DNA from: Bacteroidota bacterium
Lineage (GTDB): Bacteria; Bacteroidota; Bacteroidia; Bacteroidales; CAIWKO01
Length of the DNA stretch: 64,000 nt
NCBI GenBank assembly: GCA_037133915.1
Contig: JBAXND010000013.1
Location: 27,614 to 91,613, forward strand
Direction: 5' to 3'
Numbering within the stretch: position 1 is the first letter of the stretch; the number at the start of each line of letters is the position of its first letter. The notes below the pieces were generated by a model. That model saw only the letters and a list, made by a program, of their open reading frames with translations. It was not told the origin of the DNA and did not search any database. Both the position numbers and the translations under genes were made by a program. Below, one piece after another: positions 55,371 to 63,905 of the stretch.

Positions 55371-56018
55371 TTAGAGGCGGTCTATAAACAATATCCCGTT
55401 CAGATGGTCTATTTCGTGCTGAAAAATAACGGACGTAAAATTTGTAGAGCTATACCCTTCAATCAGTTCCTGATGATGGCTGCCATCGGGCAAATCGTAT
55501 TCAACTACAACGGCCGAACTGCGGTGACTGTTCCCATGAACTCCCGGAATTGACAGGCATCCGTCGCCGTTGAAAATTATCTGTTTGTTGGAATAAAGTA
55601 CAATGCGAGGATTCAGATACACTTCAAATGGCTTGCCTGCTTTGTCGAGGCGCTGCACCCATATAATATTGCGGTTTATTCCTACCTGAGGCGCGGCAAT
55701 ACCGACACCGGGGTTGGCCGGGTCTTTAACGGTCACCAGCATTCGGTGTATTAATTGCATCAGCGCAGCATCATTCGTATCGGGTCGTACATCATGACTT
55801 TTTGTGCGCAGTTTCAACGAATCGTCAAGGATATTAATGGTGAGCACCCGCATCAGGGTTGTATCATCACCCGCCAATATCAAAGCTTTCTCGTCTGAAG
55901 TAAGAGCCAGCGTATCGGGAGGCGGCGTGCCAACGTATTCAATGGTTGGATCTTTCTTGCAACTCAGTGTAAGCAACACTAAAAACAACAGACAAAATAC
56001 GGGAACAATCTTTCTCAT
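55371..56018 (-). CDS. def: Peptide deformylase with lipoprotein signal
   Basis: This 215-residue protein has all deformylase motifs: GVGIAAPQVG (104-113), GDGCLS with metal cysteine C154 (the usual first residue is E; here D152), and HEIDHLNG with H201, E202 and H205. Unlike the cytoplasmic enzyme, it begins MRKIVPVFCLLFLVLLTLSC, a lipoprotein signal with C20, followed by KKDP and a 30-residue linker. It should therefore be attached to the outside of the inner membrane or to the outer membrane. CAAAATTA at 56035 reads as TAATTTTG on the minus strand, a possible -7 element. Confidence 0.88.
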   Translation of the reverse strand: MRKIVPVFCLLFLVLLTLSCKKDPTIEYVGTPPPDTLALTSDEKALILAGDDTTLMRVLTINILDDSLKLRTKSHDVRPDTNDAALMQLIHRMLVTVKDPANPGVGIAAPQVGINRNIIWVQRLDKAGKPFEVYLNPRIVLYSNKQIIFNGDGCLSIPGVHGNSHRSSAVVVEYDLPDGSHHQELIEGYSSTNFTSVIFQHEIDHLNGILFIDRL

Positions 56019-56113
56019 AAAAAAAACGTTTTAACAAAATTACGATAAAAACTATTCAGGCTCGGAAATTATACAAAAACGGGCAGGCTCAGTCCGGTCG
56101 GGATTTTTTGCGT

Positions 56114-56121
56114 TATCTTTG
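56114..56121 (+). promoter_or_regulatory. -7 element of the osmC-like gene
   Basis: TATCTTTG fits TAnnTTTG, 18 bases before the ATG at 56139. Confidence 0.45.
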
Positions 56122-56138
56122 TAATTCAACCTACAATT

Positions 56139-56555
56139 ATGAATATAGAAATTGATTGCAGCTGGAAAAACGATATGGCATTTGAAGCCTCATCGGGACC
56201 TTATAAAATAATGATGGATGCCGACGAAAGTGTTGGAGGTACAGGTATGGGCGCCAGACCAAAACCGCTGCTGTTGTCAGCTCTTGCCGGATGTACGGGT
56301 ATGGATGTGGTGGCCATTTTGAAAAAAATGCAGGTTGAATTCGACAGTTTTTCAATAAACGTCAATGGCGAATTAACGGAAGAACATCCGCGCATTTTTG
56401 ACAGAATAAATATCATCTACCAATTCACCGGCAAGGATTTACCTTTGGATAAAATTAATAAGGCAGTTCAATTATCTCAGGAAAAATATTGTGGCATCAG
56501 TGCCATGCTGGCTAAAGCTGCAGAAATAACCTATGAGATAGAACTCAACTCCTGA
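56139..56555 (+). CDS. OsmC/Ohr-family protein
   Basis: This 138-residue protein has both redox cysteines of the family: C52 in LSALAGCTGMDV and C118 in QEKYCGISAML. Such proteins reduce organic hydroperoxides; the short YhfA-like form seen here has less certain substrates. Its 3' end overlaps the convergent Nudix gene by 25 bases. Confidence 0.88.
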   Translation: MNIEIDCSWKNDMAFEASSGPYKIMMDADESVGGTGMGARPKPLLLSALAGCTGMDVVAILKKMQVEFDSFSINVNGELTEEHPRIFDRINIIYQFTGKDLPLDKINKAVQLSQEKYCGISAMLAKAAEITYEIELNS

Positions 56556-57193
56556 AGTTGACCACTAAACTCCTTCACAACATCCGAGAATTCACTCAGA
56601 ATCATGGCTGTTGCACCCCATATCGTCAGTCCCTGAATGTCGTAAAAAGGCGTAACCAACTCAATGCCGCGATGTAGTTTTATTGATTTTCGCTGGATGC
56701 ATTTCCCGCTGATAATGTCATTCAGCCGGATATTATAAATTGCAGCAACCTCTTTCTCATCACCTTTAAAAACAGGTGTTGAGGAGGTTACACCAACAAC
56801 CGGATAAATCATAAAATTGCTTGGAGAAACAAACAACGGGCTCAACCGACCAATTACATGAACGCTGTCGGGATTTACATCCACCTCTTCCTGTGCCTCA
56901 CGCAATGCTGTTGCTTCAATACTGCTATCCCGTTCATCAGCTTTTCCACCGGGAAACGAAACCTGCCCACTGTGCACACCAGGATACTCAGGCCGTTGAA
57001 TAACAACGATGCAGATATGCTTTCCTTTTGGATACAACAATATCAGCACGCTGCTGTTTCTCGGCGTAACCGGAGGAGTATCAAACTCAGGGAAACGTAT
57101 TTCGGGCACCATTTTCATGTGCGAAGCCTTACCGGGAAGTTCTAACTTCAACCGATTCTCCAGAAAAGCCGTAAGCAATTTAAGTTCATCCAT
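56531..57193 (-). CDS. Nudix hydrolase, CoA-diphosphatase type
   Basis: This 220-residue protein has the Nudix box GGKADERDSSIEATALREAQEEVDV in the pattern Gx5Ex7REUxEExGU, preceded by HSGQVSFPGG, the sequence that marks CoA pyrophosphatases (NudL/YeaB group). It should cleave CoA to 3',5'-ADP and phosphopantetheine. The ATG at 57193 is the start; the longer form begins with TTG. It overlaps the 3' end of the OsmC gene. Confidence 0.88.
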   Translation of the reverse strand: MDELKLLTAFLENRLKLELPGKASHMKMVPEIRFPEFDTPPVTPRNSSVLILLYPKGKHICIVVIQRPEYPGVHSGQVSFPGGKADERDSSIEATALREAQEEVDVNPDSVHVIGRLSPLFVSPSNFMIYPVVGVTSSTPVFKGDEKEVAAIYNIRLNDIISGKCIQRKSIKLHRGIELVTPFYDIQGLTIWGATAMILSEFSDVVKEFSGQLQELSSIS

Positions 57194-57322
57194 ATCTGCA
57201 AAGTCGCACAATTATTTTCAAAATACTATGACAAAGTTAGTCAAACGAAACGGATTAGAAATACTGATAAATAGTATTCCGGCAACACTTACAGCACACT
57301 TATAAACAGCAAGAGCGCTCAA

Positions 57323-57336
57323 TTGATATACATCAA
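57323..57336. promoter_or_regulatory. FNR/CRP-family operator
   Basis: TTGAT-ATAC-ATCAA is a perfect match to the FNR consensus TTGATnnnnATCAA. It lies about 130 bases from both flanking start codons or promoters, which is far for direct activation. Confidence 0.4.
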
Positions 57337-57449
57337 TGCCGTTTTGCAACCATCAGGGAGTGTGGCTGATGTGCCACATTGTCAATAACATTGTTGAAAT
57401 ATTGGTAAAAATAATCAGGGCAACCTACCGTAAGTCATATTTTTTTTTA

Positions 57450-57457
57450 TACTTTTG
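57450..57457 (+). promoter_or_regulatory. -7 element of the 57496 lipoprotein gene
   Basis: TACTTTTG fits TAnnTTTG, giving a leader of about 32 bases. Confidence 0.5.
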
Positions 57458-57495
57458 CGACGTAAACAGAAATTAATAACCAAAAAAACCTTTTT

Positions 57496-57912
57496 ATGAA
57501 ACAATTTGTAAAATTTGCAGTTTTAGCAATTGCTATCTTAGCAATCAATGCTTGCGGTGGTAAAAAAGAAACTCCGGAAGCTGTAGCTGAAAAATTCCTC
57601 AATCACCTGAACAAGAAAGAATATGCTGAAGCCAAAAAACTTGGAACAGAGCAGACAGGTCAGATGATTGACATGATGGAAAGTTTCTCAAGCATTGGCG
57701 GTGCCGAAGCTAAAAAAGAAGCCAAAATCGAGAATCTGAAATGCGAAACCAAAGACGAAAAATCAGCTTGCACCTACACCAGCGATGGTAAAGACGAAAA
57801 AGTTGACCTCGTTAAAAAAGATGGCAAATGGTTAGTTGATATGAAAAAAGAAGGAACTGGCGACCAGACAACTCCTCCTGCTGATTCTACAGCTACACAG
57901 CCTGCCAACTAA
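57496..57912 (+). CDS. DUF4878-like lipoprotein
   Basis: This 138-residue lipoprotein has signal MKQFVKFAVLAIAILAINAC with the lipobox cysteine at residue 20. The mature part (ETPEAVAEKFLNHLNKKEYAEAKKLG) is an NTF2-like/DUF4878 fold common in Bacteroidota; the strand pair KVDLVKKDGKWLVDMKK ends the domain, followed by a Thr/Pro tail. The role is unknown. It lies 31 bases before the YiiX-like gene. Confidence 0.82.
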   Translation: MKQFVKFAVLAIAILAINACGGKKETPEAVAEKFLNHLNKKEYAEAKKLGTEQTGQMIDMMESFSSIGGAEAKKEAKIENLKCETKDEKSACTYTSDGKDEKVDLVKKDGKWLVDMKKEGTGDQTTPPADSTATQPAN

Positions 57913-57943
57913 TATTCAGGCTTGAATTTTAAATTTCAGGGCA

Positions 57944-58600
57944 ATGAAAAAGGTAATTATTATCGTCTTCATTGCCCTGATTGTTTTCGTCCTCGCCGCA
58001 TATGCCTTCCTTAAAATTTACGATTACCGCTCCACGCGGAAACAAGAGTCGCTCCAATACGCATTATCTAAAGACGAATTAGCAAAGCTTCACAGCGGAG
58101 ACATCATTCTGCGCCATGGCTATGGATTTGTTAGTGATATGATCGTCACCCAACTCAAAGAAAAGTACGACCTCTCTCATTGCGCCATCGTGTGCCGCGA
58201 CAAAGACAGTCTCTACGTGATTCACTCCGTTTCAAGCTCCCTTTCAAACGTTGATGGAGTGCAGGCACAGGAAATTAATTCATTTATCCGCGAAAGCCAG
58301 TACAACTCAGTAGTAGTTGTGCGTTATAAAACCGATTCAGGCAAAGACCAGTCGTGCATTTGCGAAAGGGCGCGGGATTACCTGAAAAAAGGTATTCCAT
58401 TTGACAATGCCTTTAACATCAACGACAGCACCGAATTCTATTGTACCGAGCTGCTGTGGAAAGTCATTTTAAATGAATATCATGTGGATATTATGGCAGG
58501 AAAAAACAACGAACGGAAAGACCATCTCAGATTCGACACTTTTCTTGACCCAACCCATTTCGAAATCATTATTGACCATCAGGCGCGCAAAAAGCGATAA
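57944..58600 (+). CDS. YiiX/YebB-like permuted papain-fold cysteine hydrolase
   Basis: This 218-residue protein has one N-terminal membrane segment (3-24). The permuted NlpC/P60-like domain has LHSGDIILRHGYGFVSDMIV, the catalytic His H79 in LSHCAIV and the catalytic Cys C167 in EFYCTELLW. These proteins are predicted amidases or peptidases of the envelope; substrates are unknown. It probably shares a transcript with the lipoprotein upstream and ends 3 bases from the convergent gene. Confidence 0.82.
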   Translation: MKKVIIIVFIALIVFVLAAYAFLKIYDYRSTRKQESLQYALSKDELAKLHSGDIILRHGYGFVSDMIVTQLKEKYDLSHCAIVCRDKDSLYVIHSVSSSLSNVDGVQAQEINSFIRESQYNSVVVVRYKTDSGKDQSCICERARDYLKKGIPFDNAFNINDSTEFYCTELLWKVILNEYHVDIMAGKNNERKDHLRFDTFLDPTHFEIIIDHQARKKR

Positions 58601-58603
58601 TTT

Positions 58604-59026
58604 TCAGTATTTCAATTCCACATTTACATTGCCTTCCGTAACCGTCCAGCAAATAGAATCACAGGTCGTTTGCGACGACTTGCTTACCTTGTCGCCCCCA
58701 ATGGCATATATTATTTTATCGCCTGAAATATAGCGCGCAACAACTGAATAATAGGACCCGGTTTCCATCAGTACAGAATACTTCTCCTCCTTTATACTGT
58801 CGTACTTCACCAATACACTGTCTTCTACCCTGCCGCGGTAAATAGAAACCGGCACCCACGGATTTTCCGCATTGATGGTGAGCCGGATATTTAAATTAGC
58901 CGCAACAGGTTCGGTGGTTTCGCAATCCGTATAATCATACGACTGGCAATCCTGCTCCGATACGGATGACTTGCAACCGCAACAAACAACACATAATGCG
59001 AAAATAATAACCGAAAGTGTTCTCAT
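58604..59026 (-). CDS. Small hypothetical lipoprotein
   Basis: This 140-residue protein has signal MRTLSVIIFALCVVCCGC with a lipobox at GC (residue 18). The mature part is beta-rich (LNIRLTINAENPWVPVSIYRG, YYSVVARYISGDKIIYAIGG) with several cysteines (C27, C35, C122, C126). No family is recognised. It begins one base after the stop of the ankyrin gene and is surely cotranscribed with it. Confidence 0.7.
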   Translation of the reverse strand: MRTLSVIIFALCVVCCGCKSSVSEQDCQSYDYTDCETTEPVAANLNIRLTINAENPWVPVSIYRGRVEDSVLVKYDSIKEEKYSVLMETGSYYSVVARYISGDKIIYAIGGDKVSKSSQTTCDSICWTVTEGNVNVELKY

Positions 59027-59027
59027 G

Positions 59028-60317
59028 TTATAGCCAGCTGATAGTACGCAATATTTTATTATGATTGGGCAGGTTCATGAAAATGCCAACCGAAACTTCA
59101 ACGCGGTGCGGTGATACCTTATATATATGATAATTTTCGTACGAATATTCCAGCCTGAAATTAAAATTGCCGTTTATATAAGCAAAGCCTGCAGCGGGCG
59201 CACATAAAAAACCGGTTCCGGTTTTACGGCTGAGTCCTTCATAATTGCCCCAGCTCATCAGCCCGCTTACATTCACAAAAGGACCGTAACGCAATTCAAA
59301 ACTTCCGCCGGGAAGAACGAACATTTTTTCAAACCCCAGTACAAGCTTCCTTCGCTGCTCTCTGAGCTGCAGATAATATCCGTCGTGCTGTTCAAGAATG
59401 CTCTTCCGTGCCACACGGGTCGATATTCCCAGACTCCATGACGTATTGAATTTAGAATCAAAAATACTGAAAGCACAGCCCATCATATAATCCGTAAAAT
59501 TGAAATCGGCCGGAATCAGCCTCAGCTCAAGACGGTCGTAAAATGGTAAAATGCTGCCTTTACCTGCATATTTGCGAATCATGCGCGCCACCCGTCTGTC
59601 GCATTTTATCCGCGCCATGTCAAGCGGACTGACATACGAAAATCTCAGTTTCCGGTTGAAGTTGCAGTGATACTTATATAATGTATCAGTAAGAGCAGTA
59701 TTGCCCGTGCCGGTGCTTAACAGCACTGCCGTGAATCCTTTGTTGTCAAATTCATCAGTTTTAGAACCGTGTTTCAGCAACAGACCGGCAAGTACATCAT
59801 GTCCGCCGTATGCAGCAATCATAAGCGCATTTGTACTGTCGTCGGCCTTCAGGTTCACATTTGCTTTATAGTAAATCAGCATGTCGGTCATATAAAAATC
59901 GCCTGCTGCAGCGGCATGCATCAATGCCGTAGCGCCATCATTATCATACAAATCAATATAGGCGCCTGCGCGGATAAGAGATTCGGCAATATCAAGCTGC
60001 CCTGCCGAAGCCGCGGTAATAAGAGCGGTGCGCCCGTCATACGGTTTCAAATCGGGATCAGCACCATGCTCAAGTAACAAATTCACTATTTCTTTAAATC
60101 CACCCTGTGCAGCATACATCAGAGAAGTTACACCACTTGTTGTCACGGCATTCACATCCGCACTGTCGGCAAGTGCCATTAAAACCGAATCCATCCTCCC
60201 TGAGTAAGCAGCCTCAAGCAGATGTCCGTCGGCTGCCGGATGTTTTTGAGAATACCCGCTCAGTGACATCAGAACAGCAACGGTGATTACAAATATCTTT
60301 ATCAAAAGATGCTTCAT
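59028..60317 (-). CDS. Secreted ankyrin-repeat protein with C-terminal barrel-like domain
   Basis: This 429-residue protein has a signal peptide (MKHLLIKIFVITVAVLMSLSGYSQ). Residues about 30-225 are six or so ankyrin repeats (TSLMYAAQGGFKEIVNLLLEHGADPD, TALITAASAGQLDIAESLIRAGAYID, and so on). From about 250 the sequence changes to alternating beta strands (LELRLIPADFNFTDYMMGCAFSIFDS, FELRYGPFVNVSGL, FNFRLEYSYENY, VEVSVGIFMN), which looks like a small outer-membrane barrel. On the minus strand TATCTTTG (60336-60343) is its -7 element. Confidence 0.82.
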   Translation of the reverse strand: MKHLLIKIFVITVAVLMSLSGYSQKHPAADGHLLEAAYSGRMDSVLMALADSADVNAVTTSGVTSLMYAAQGGFKEIVNLLLEHGADPDLKPYDGRTALITAASAGQLDIAESLIRAGAYIDLYDNDGATALMHAAAAGDFYMTDMLIYYKANVNLKADDSTNALMIAAYGGHDVLAGLLLKHGSKTDEFDNKGFTAVLLSTGTGNTALTDTLYKYHCNFNRKLRFSYVSPLDMARIKCDRRVARMIRKYAGKGSILPFYDRLELRLIPADFNFTDYMMGCAFSIFDSKFNTSWSLGISTRVARKSILEQHDGYYLQLREQRRKLVLGFEKMFVLPGGSFELRYGPFVNVSGLMSWGNYEGLSRKTGTGFLCAPAAGFAYINGNFNFRLEYSYENYHIYKVSPHRVEVSVGIFMNLPNHNKILRTISWL

Positions 60318-60335
60318 GTAACGAAACTATATCTG

Positions 60336-60343
60336 CAAAGATA
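60336..60343 (-). promoter_or_regulatory. -7 element of the ankyrin gene
   Basis: TATCTTTG on the minus strand, about 19 bases before the start at 60317. Confidence 0.45.
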
Positions 60344-60461
60344 ATTAAACTTTGAATGAACCGAGGCAAGGGCTCTGAGATGAAACGATGCGCTGTCTGC
60401 TGCTGCCAATGGCGACAATGAAAGCCAAACCAACAGATTAAACTATTTCCCGAACAATGAT

Positions 60462-60469
60462 TATCTTTG
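60462..60469 (+). promoter_or_regulatory. -7 element of fabG
   Basis: TATCTTTG fits TAnnTTTG, 60 bases before the fabG start; the -33 position is poor. Confidence 0.45.
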
Positions 60470-60528
60470 CAGTGAAAAACAAAAAGCAGGCCTGATGCTT
60501 CAGTCTGCAACAACTAAAAAAGAGCACG

Positions 60529-61275
60529 ATGAACATTTTAAATGGAAAGATTGCATTAATTACCGGAGCATCCCGTGGAATTGGGAAAGCGATTGCGCTC
60601 ACTTTTGCCGCGGAAGGTGCGCAGGTGGCGTTTAGCGATATCCGCAGAGATGAATCCATGGAAGAACTGGAAAAAGAATTGAACGCCCTGGGAATTAAAG
60701 CCAGAGGCTACGCTTCGGATGCCAGCTCCTTTGAGCAGTCAGAAAAATTAATCAATGATATTATAGCTGATTTCGGCAGTATTGATATTCTGGTGAATAA
60801 TGCCGGAATTACCCGCGACAACCTGCTGCTCCGCATGTCAGAAAATGATTGGGATCTGGTTATGAACATCAATCTTAAAAGTGTATTCAACCTTACCAAA
60901 GCCGTACAGAAAATAATGATAAAGAACCGCTTCGGAACCATTATTAACATGAGTTCCGTTGTCGGGGTTGGCGGAAATGCCGGACAATCAAACTACTCAG
61001 CCTCCAAAGCCGGAATTATCGGATTTACCAAGTCTATAGGACTTGAACTGGGCTCCCGGAACATACGCTGCAATGCCATCGCTCCCGGTTTCATTGAAAC
61101 AGAAATGACGCATAAGCTGCCGCAGGCCGCTAAAGACGAATGGATCAAAGACATTCCGCTGAAGCGGTCAGGTACCCCTCAGGATGTTGCAAATGCTGCA
61201 TTGTTTCTCGCATCCGACCTTTCTGCTTACGTCAATGGTCAGGTGTTGAATGTATGCGGCGGACTCAATACATAG
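60529..61275 (+). CDS. fabG: 3-oxoacyl-ACP reductase
   Basis: This 248-residue short-chain dehydrogenase has TGASRGIGKA for NADPH, NNAG (90-93) and the catalytic S143, Y156 and K160 (YSASKAG). Length, IAPGFIETEMT and the C-terminal NGQVLNVCGG match FabG, the ketoreductase of fatty-acid elongation, closely. It is not next to other fab genes, so a specialised SDR is possible but less likely. A terminator follows. Confidence 0.9.
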   Translation: MNILNGKIALITGASRGIGKAIALTFAAEGAQVAFSDIRRDESMEELEKELNALGIKARGYASDASSFEQSEKLINDIIADFGSIDILVNNAGITRDNLLLRMSENDWDLVMNINLKSVFNLTKAVQKIMIKNRFGTIINMSSVVGVGGNAGQSNYSASKAGIIGFTKSIGLELGSRNIRCNAIAPGFIETEMTHKLPQAAKDEWIKDIPLKRSGTPQDVANAALFLASDLSAYVNGQVLNVCGGLNT

Positions 61276-61365
61276 TACACTCAGCACACTTAAATACGGG
61301 GTCATAATATTATTTACGAACCCATTAATAACTTCATTCATCTGATTTTTAGCATATTATAATGC

Positions 61366-61393
61366 AGCGAGTCTCCTCCGGGCTCGCTTTTTT
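61366..61393 (+). terminator. Rho-independent terminator
   Basis: AGCGAG and CTCGCT pair around an 11-base loop, with a T-run after it, 90 bases downstream of fabG. Confidence 0.8.
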
Positions 61394-61428
61394 ATTGAAT
61401 TGTCGCTGAAATTGCCCACTAAATATTT

Positions 61429-61459
61429 TTTGATTTCCATTATTCATTACCTACCTTTG
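61429..61459 (+). promoter_or_regulatory. Consensus promoter of the arginine decarboxylase gene
   Basis: TTTG (61429-61432), a 19-base spacer and TACCTTTG (61452-61459) fit the Bacteroidota consensus exactly. The leader would be about 97 bases. Confidence 0.78.
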
Positions 61460-61563
61460 CAAAGGAATTTAAATCCGACTCACTTACTTTGTACGGTTTT
61501 TACCAATCCATGTGAGTTACTTTAACTTTAACTTTAGGCTCTCCAAACTTAATATACCGCAGC

Positions 61564-62964
61564 ATGAAGAACAAGTATATTGACCTGATAGAACAAACCT
61601 TTGACTTCCCTCAGGATGATTTCAAAGTGATTGAAGAAGAACTCTATTGGAACAACATCTGTCTGAAAGATATCATCAAGCAGTATGGTACACCACTGAA
61701 GATAAACTACCTTCCGAAGATATCAAGTCAGATACAGAAGGCGAAACGCCTGTTCAATGTTGCGTTTGCCAAGACCGATTACCAGGGCGAATATTATTAT
61801 TCGTATTGTACAAAAAGTTCACATTTCTCTTTTGTGCTGGAAGAAGCGCTTAAAAACGACATCCATCTGGAGACTTCAAGTGAGTTCGATATCCATATTA
61901 TTAAGAACCTTTACGAGACCAAACAGATTGATAAGGAAATCTTTATTGTATGTAATGGCTATAAGCGCGAAAAATATGTGCAGAATATCTGCGATCTGGT
62001 GAACAATGGCTTCGTAAACACCATCCCCGTACTCGATAATAAGGAAGAACTGAAGCAGTATGAGAAGAAACTGAAGCGCAAATGCAAACTCGGAATCCGC
62101 ATTTCGGCCGAGGAAGAACCGCTATTCGACTTCTATACTTCACGTCTGGGCATCCGTTACAATGATATTATCGACTTTTATAAAACACAGATACGCAACA
62201 ATCCGAAGTTCGAACTGAAGATGCTGCATTTCTTTATCAACACCGGCATTAAGGATTCTGCTTATTATTGGAATGAACTTTCCAAGTGTGTTACCGTGTA
62301 TTGCGAACTGAAGAAACTCTGCAAAGAACTTGATTCGCTGAACATCGGTGGTGGCTTCCCCGTTAAGAATTCATTAGGCTTCGATTATGACTATGAATAC
62401 ATGACCGAAGAGATTGTTTACCAGATTAAAAACATCTGCGAACAGCATAAAACACCCGAACCGAACATCTTTACCGAGTTTGGTTCCTATACCGTGGGCG
62501 AAAGCGCCGCAGTTCTTTTCAGGATTCTCGGACAGAAACAGCAGAACGACCGTGAGCTGTGGAATATGATTGACAGCTCATTCATGACAACACTGCCCGA
62601 CACATGGGCCATCAACCAGCGATTTGTATTGCTTGCCATCAATAAATGGGATCATGAGTACCAGCGCGTGAATCTGGGCGGCCTGACCTGCGACAGCCAC
62701 GATTACTATAATGCAGAAGCTCATGCCAACGCCGTGTTCCTCCCTAAAAGTGAAGACAGCGACGAAGAACCCTTATACATAGGGCTGTTCCACACCGGAG
62801 CGTATCAGGAATCGCTGGGTGGTTTTGGCGGCATACAGCACTGCCTCACCCCTGCTCCCAAGCACGTTCTTATTGACCACGACGAAGACGGTGAAATCAC
62901 AACAAAACTCTTTGCCAAAGAGCAAAGCTATAAATCGATGATGAAAATTCTGGGATACCTTTAA
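61564..62964 (+). CDS. speA: Arginine decarboxylase (PLP, fold III)
   Basis: This 466-residue protein of the alanine-racemase/ornithine-decarboxylase fold has PLP lysine in YYYSYCTKSSHF (about residue 83), an HLETSSEFD strand, the phosphate-binding LNIGGGFP and the active-site cysteine loop GLTCDSHD. It matches the compact biosynthetic arginine decarboxylase of Bacteroidota, shorter than the 630-residue E. coli SpeA. The product agmatine feeds polyamine synthesis. It has a consensus promoter of its own, and an 18-bp palindrome follows the stop. Confidence 0.85.
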   Translation: MKNKYIDLIEQTFDFPQDDFKVIEEELYWNNICLKDIIKQYGTPLKINYLPKISSQIQKAKRLFNVAFAKTDYQGEYYYSYCTKSSHFSFVLEEALKNDIHLETSSEFDIHIIKNLYETKQIDKEIFIVCNGYKREKYVQNICDLVNNGFVNTIPVLDNKEELKQYEKKLKRKCKLGIRISAEEEPLFDFYTSRLGIRYNDIIDFYKTQIRNNPKFELKMLHFFINTGIKDSAYYWNELSKCVTVYCELKKLCKELDSLNIGGGFPVKNSLGFDYDYEYMTEEIVYQIKNICEQHKTPEPNIFTEFGSYTVGESAAVLFRILGQKQQNDRELWNMIDSSFMTTLPDTWAINQRFVLLAINKWDHEYQRVNLGGLTCDSHDYYNAEAHANAVFLPKSEDSDEEPLYIGLFHTGAYQESLGGFGGIQHCLTPAPKHVLIDHDEDGEITTKLFAKEQSYKSMMKILGYL

Positions 62965-62967
62965 ACC

Positions 62968-62985
62968 AATTAATAATTATTAATT
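62968..62985. repeat. 18-bp perfect palindrome
   Basis: AATTAATAATTATTAATT lies between the convergent stops of the decarboxylase and thrB, overlapping the last codons of thrB. It is AT-only, so a weak terminator at best. Confidence 0.5.
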
Positions 62986-63900
62986 GTCAATAATTACCAC
63001 TCCGCGATTGCTGGTCTTCGTCTTCACAACCTTCACAAAGTGAGGGTTAGATGCAAAGGCATTGTTCATGATGTCAGCTATTTCGTCTTGCTTTTCTGCA
63101 GAAACAACGGCAAACACCGTGGAGCCACCTCCACTTACATTGAATCCGTAAGCTCCCGCATCAAGAATCTTCTTTTTTGTGTCCAGATACCCGGGTATGG
63201 ACGCACCACGAACCGGTTCAGCAATATGATCGAGAGAAATTGCTTTTCCGAATGCCTGAGGATCTTTAGCCCATATAGCATGGATAACACCGGCACAATG
63301 TGCCATCTGTTCTTTTAATTTTTCAGGGCCAATTTCATAAGTAATGAAACCGCGTGTGGTCCGCAGGCTCTTGCGCATCACGGCAAGTACGAGGGGAAAC
63401 TCAGGCATGTCCAGCCTGAGCACATCCATGGGAGCATAGCTGCGCACCAGCACAAAACCGCCTAAAAGAGCCGCAGCCACATTGTCGGCATGCGGTGATC
63501 CGCCCGATGCAACTTCACCCATGCGGGCAATATCAACGAGTTCATTATCACTCAGATTTAATCCAAGCAACCTGTTTGCACCATAAACGGCTGCCGCTGC
63601 CGAAGCACCCGTTGTTCCGAGTCCGCCACCCGAAGGCATTATTTTAATGATGTTGATATCAAACCCGTTCTTAAGTCCGAAACGGTTTTGCATATCAAGC
63701 AGTGCAAGTCCTGCTGTATTGTCTTCGACTTTCAGCGGAATATTCTGCGCATCTCCCGTTACCGTGATATTTATGTTTCCGGTATCGTTCAGGCAAAGTT
63801 CAACCTCATCATAGGGTTCATCAAGAGCCATGGCAAAAATATCATAGCCGGGGCCAACATTGGCAGTAGTTGCAGGAGCGCGGAGTCGAAGGGTTTTCAT
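62980..63900 (-). CDS. thrB: Homoserine kinase
   Basis: This 306-residue GHMP kinase phosphorylates homoserine in threonine synthesis. APATTANVGPGYD is the N-terminal motif, PSGGGLGTTGASAAAA (from residue 89) the ATP loop and GFNVSGGGSTVFA the third GHMP motif. ThrB proteins usually show the same lengths. Its upstream region is the 40-bp tandem repeat. Confidence 0.9.
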   Translation of the reverse strand: MKTLRLRAPATTANVGPGYDIFAMALDEPYDEVELCLNDTGNINITVTGDAQNIPLKVEDNTAGLALLDMQNRFGLKNGFDINIIKIMPSGGGLGTTGASAAAAVYGANRLLGLNLSDNELVDIARMGEVASGGSPHADNVAAALLGGFVLVRSYAPMDVLRLDMPEFPLVLAVMRKSLRTTRGFITYEIGPEKLKEQMAHCAGVIHAIWAKDPQAFGKAISLDHIAEPVRGASIPGYLDTKKKILDAGAYGFNVSGGGSTVFAVVSAEKQDEIADIMNNAFASNPHFVKVVKTKTSNRGVVIIDN

Positions 63901-63905
63901 TTCTA

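Larger units (their letters stand above)
57194..57495. other. Intergenic region with an FNR/CRP-like site
   Basis: This 302-bp region between divergent genes has no gene. It contains the FNR-type site TTGATATACATCAA (57323-57336), a TGTGGC/GCCACA dyad (57361-57378) and the -7 element at 57450. Confidence 0.6.
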
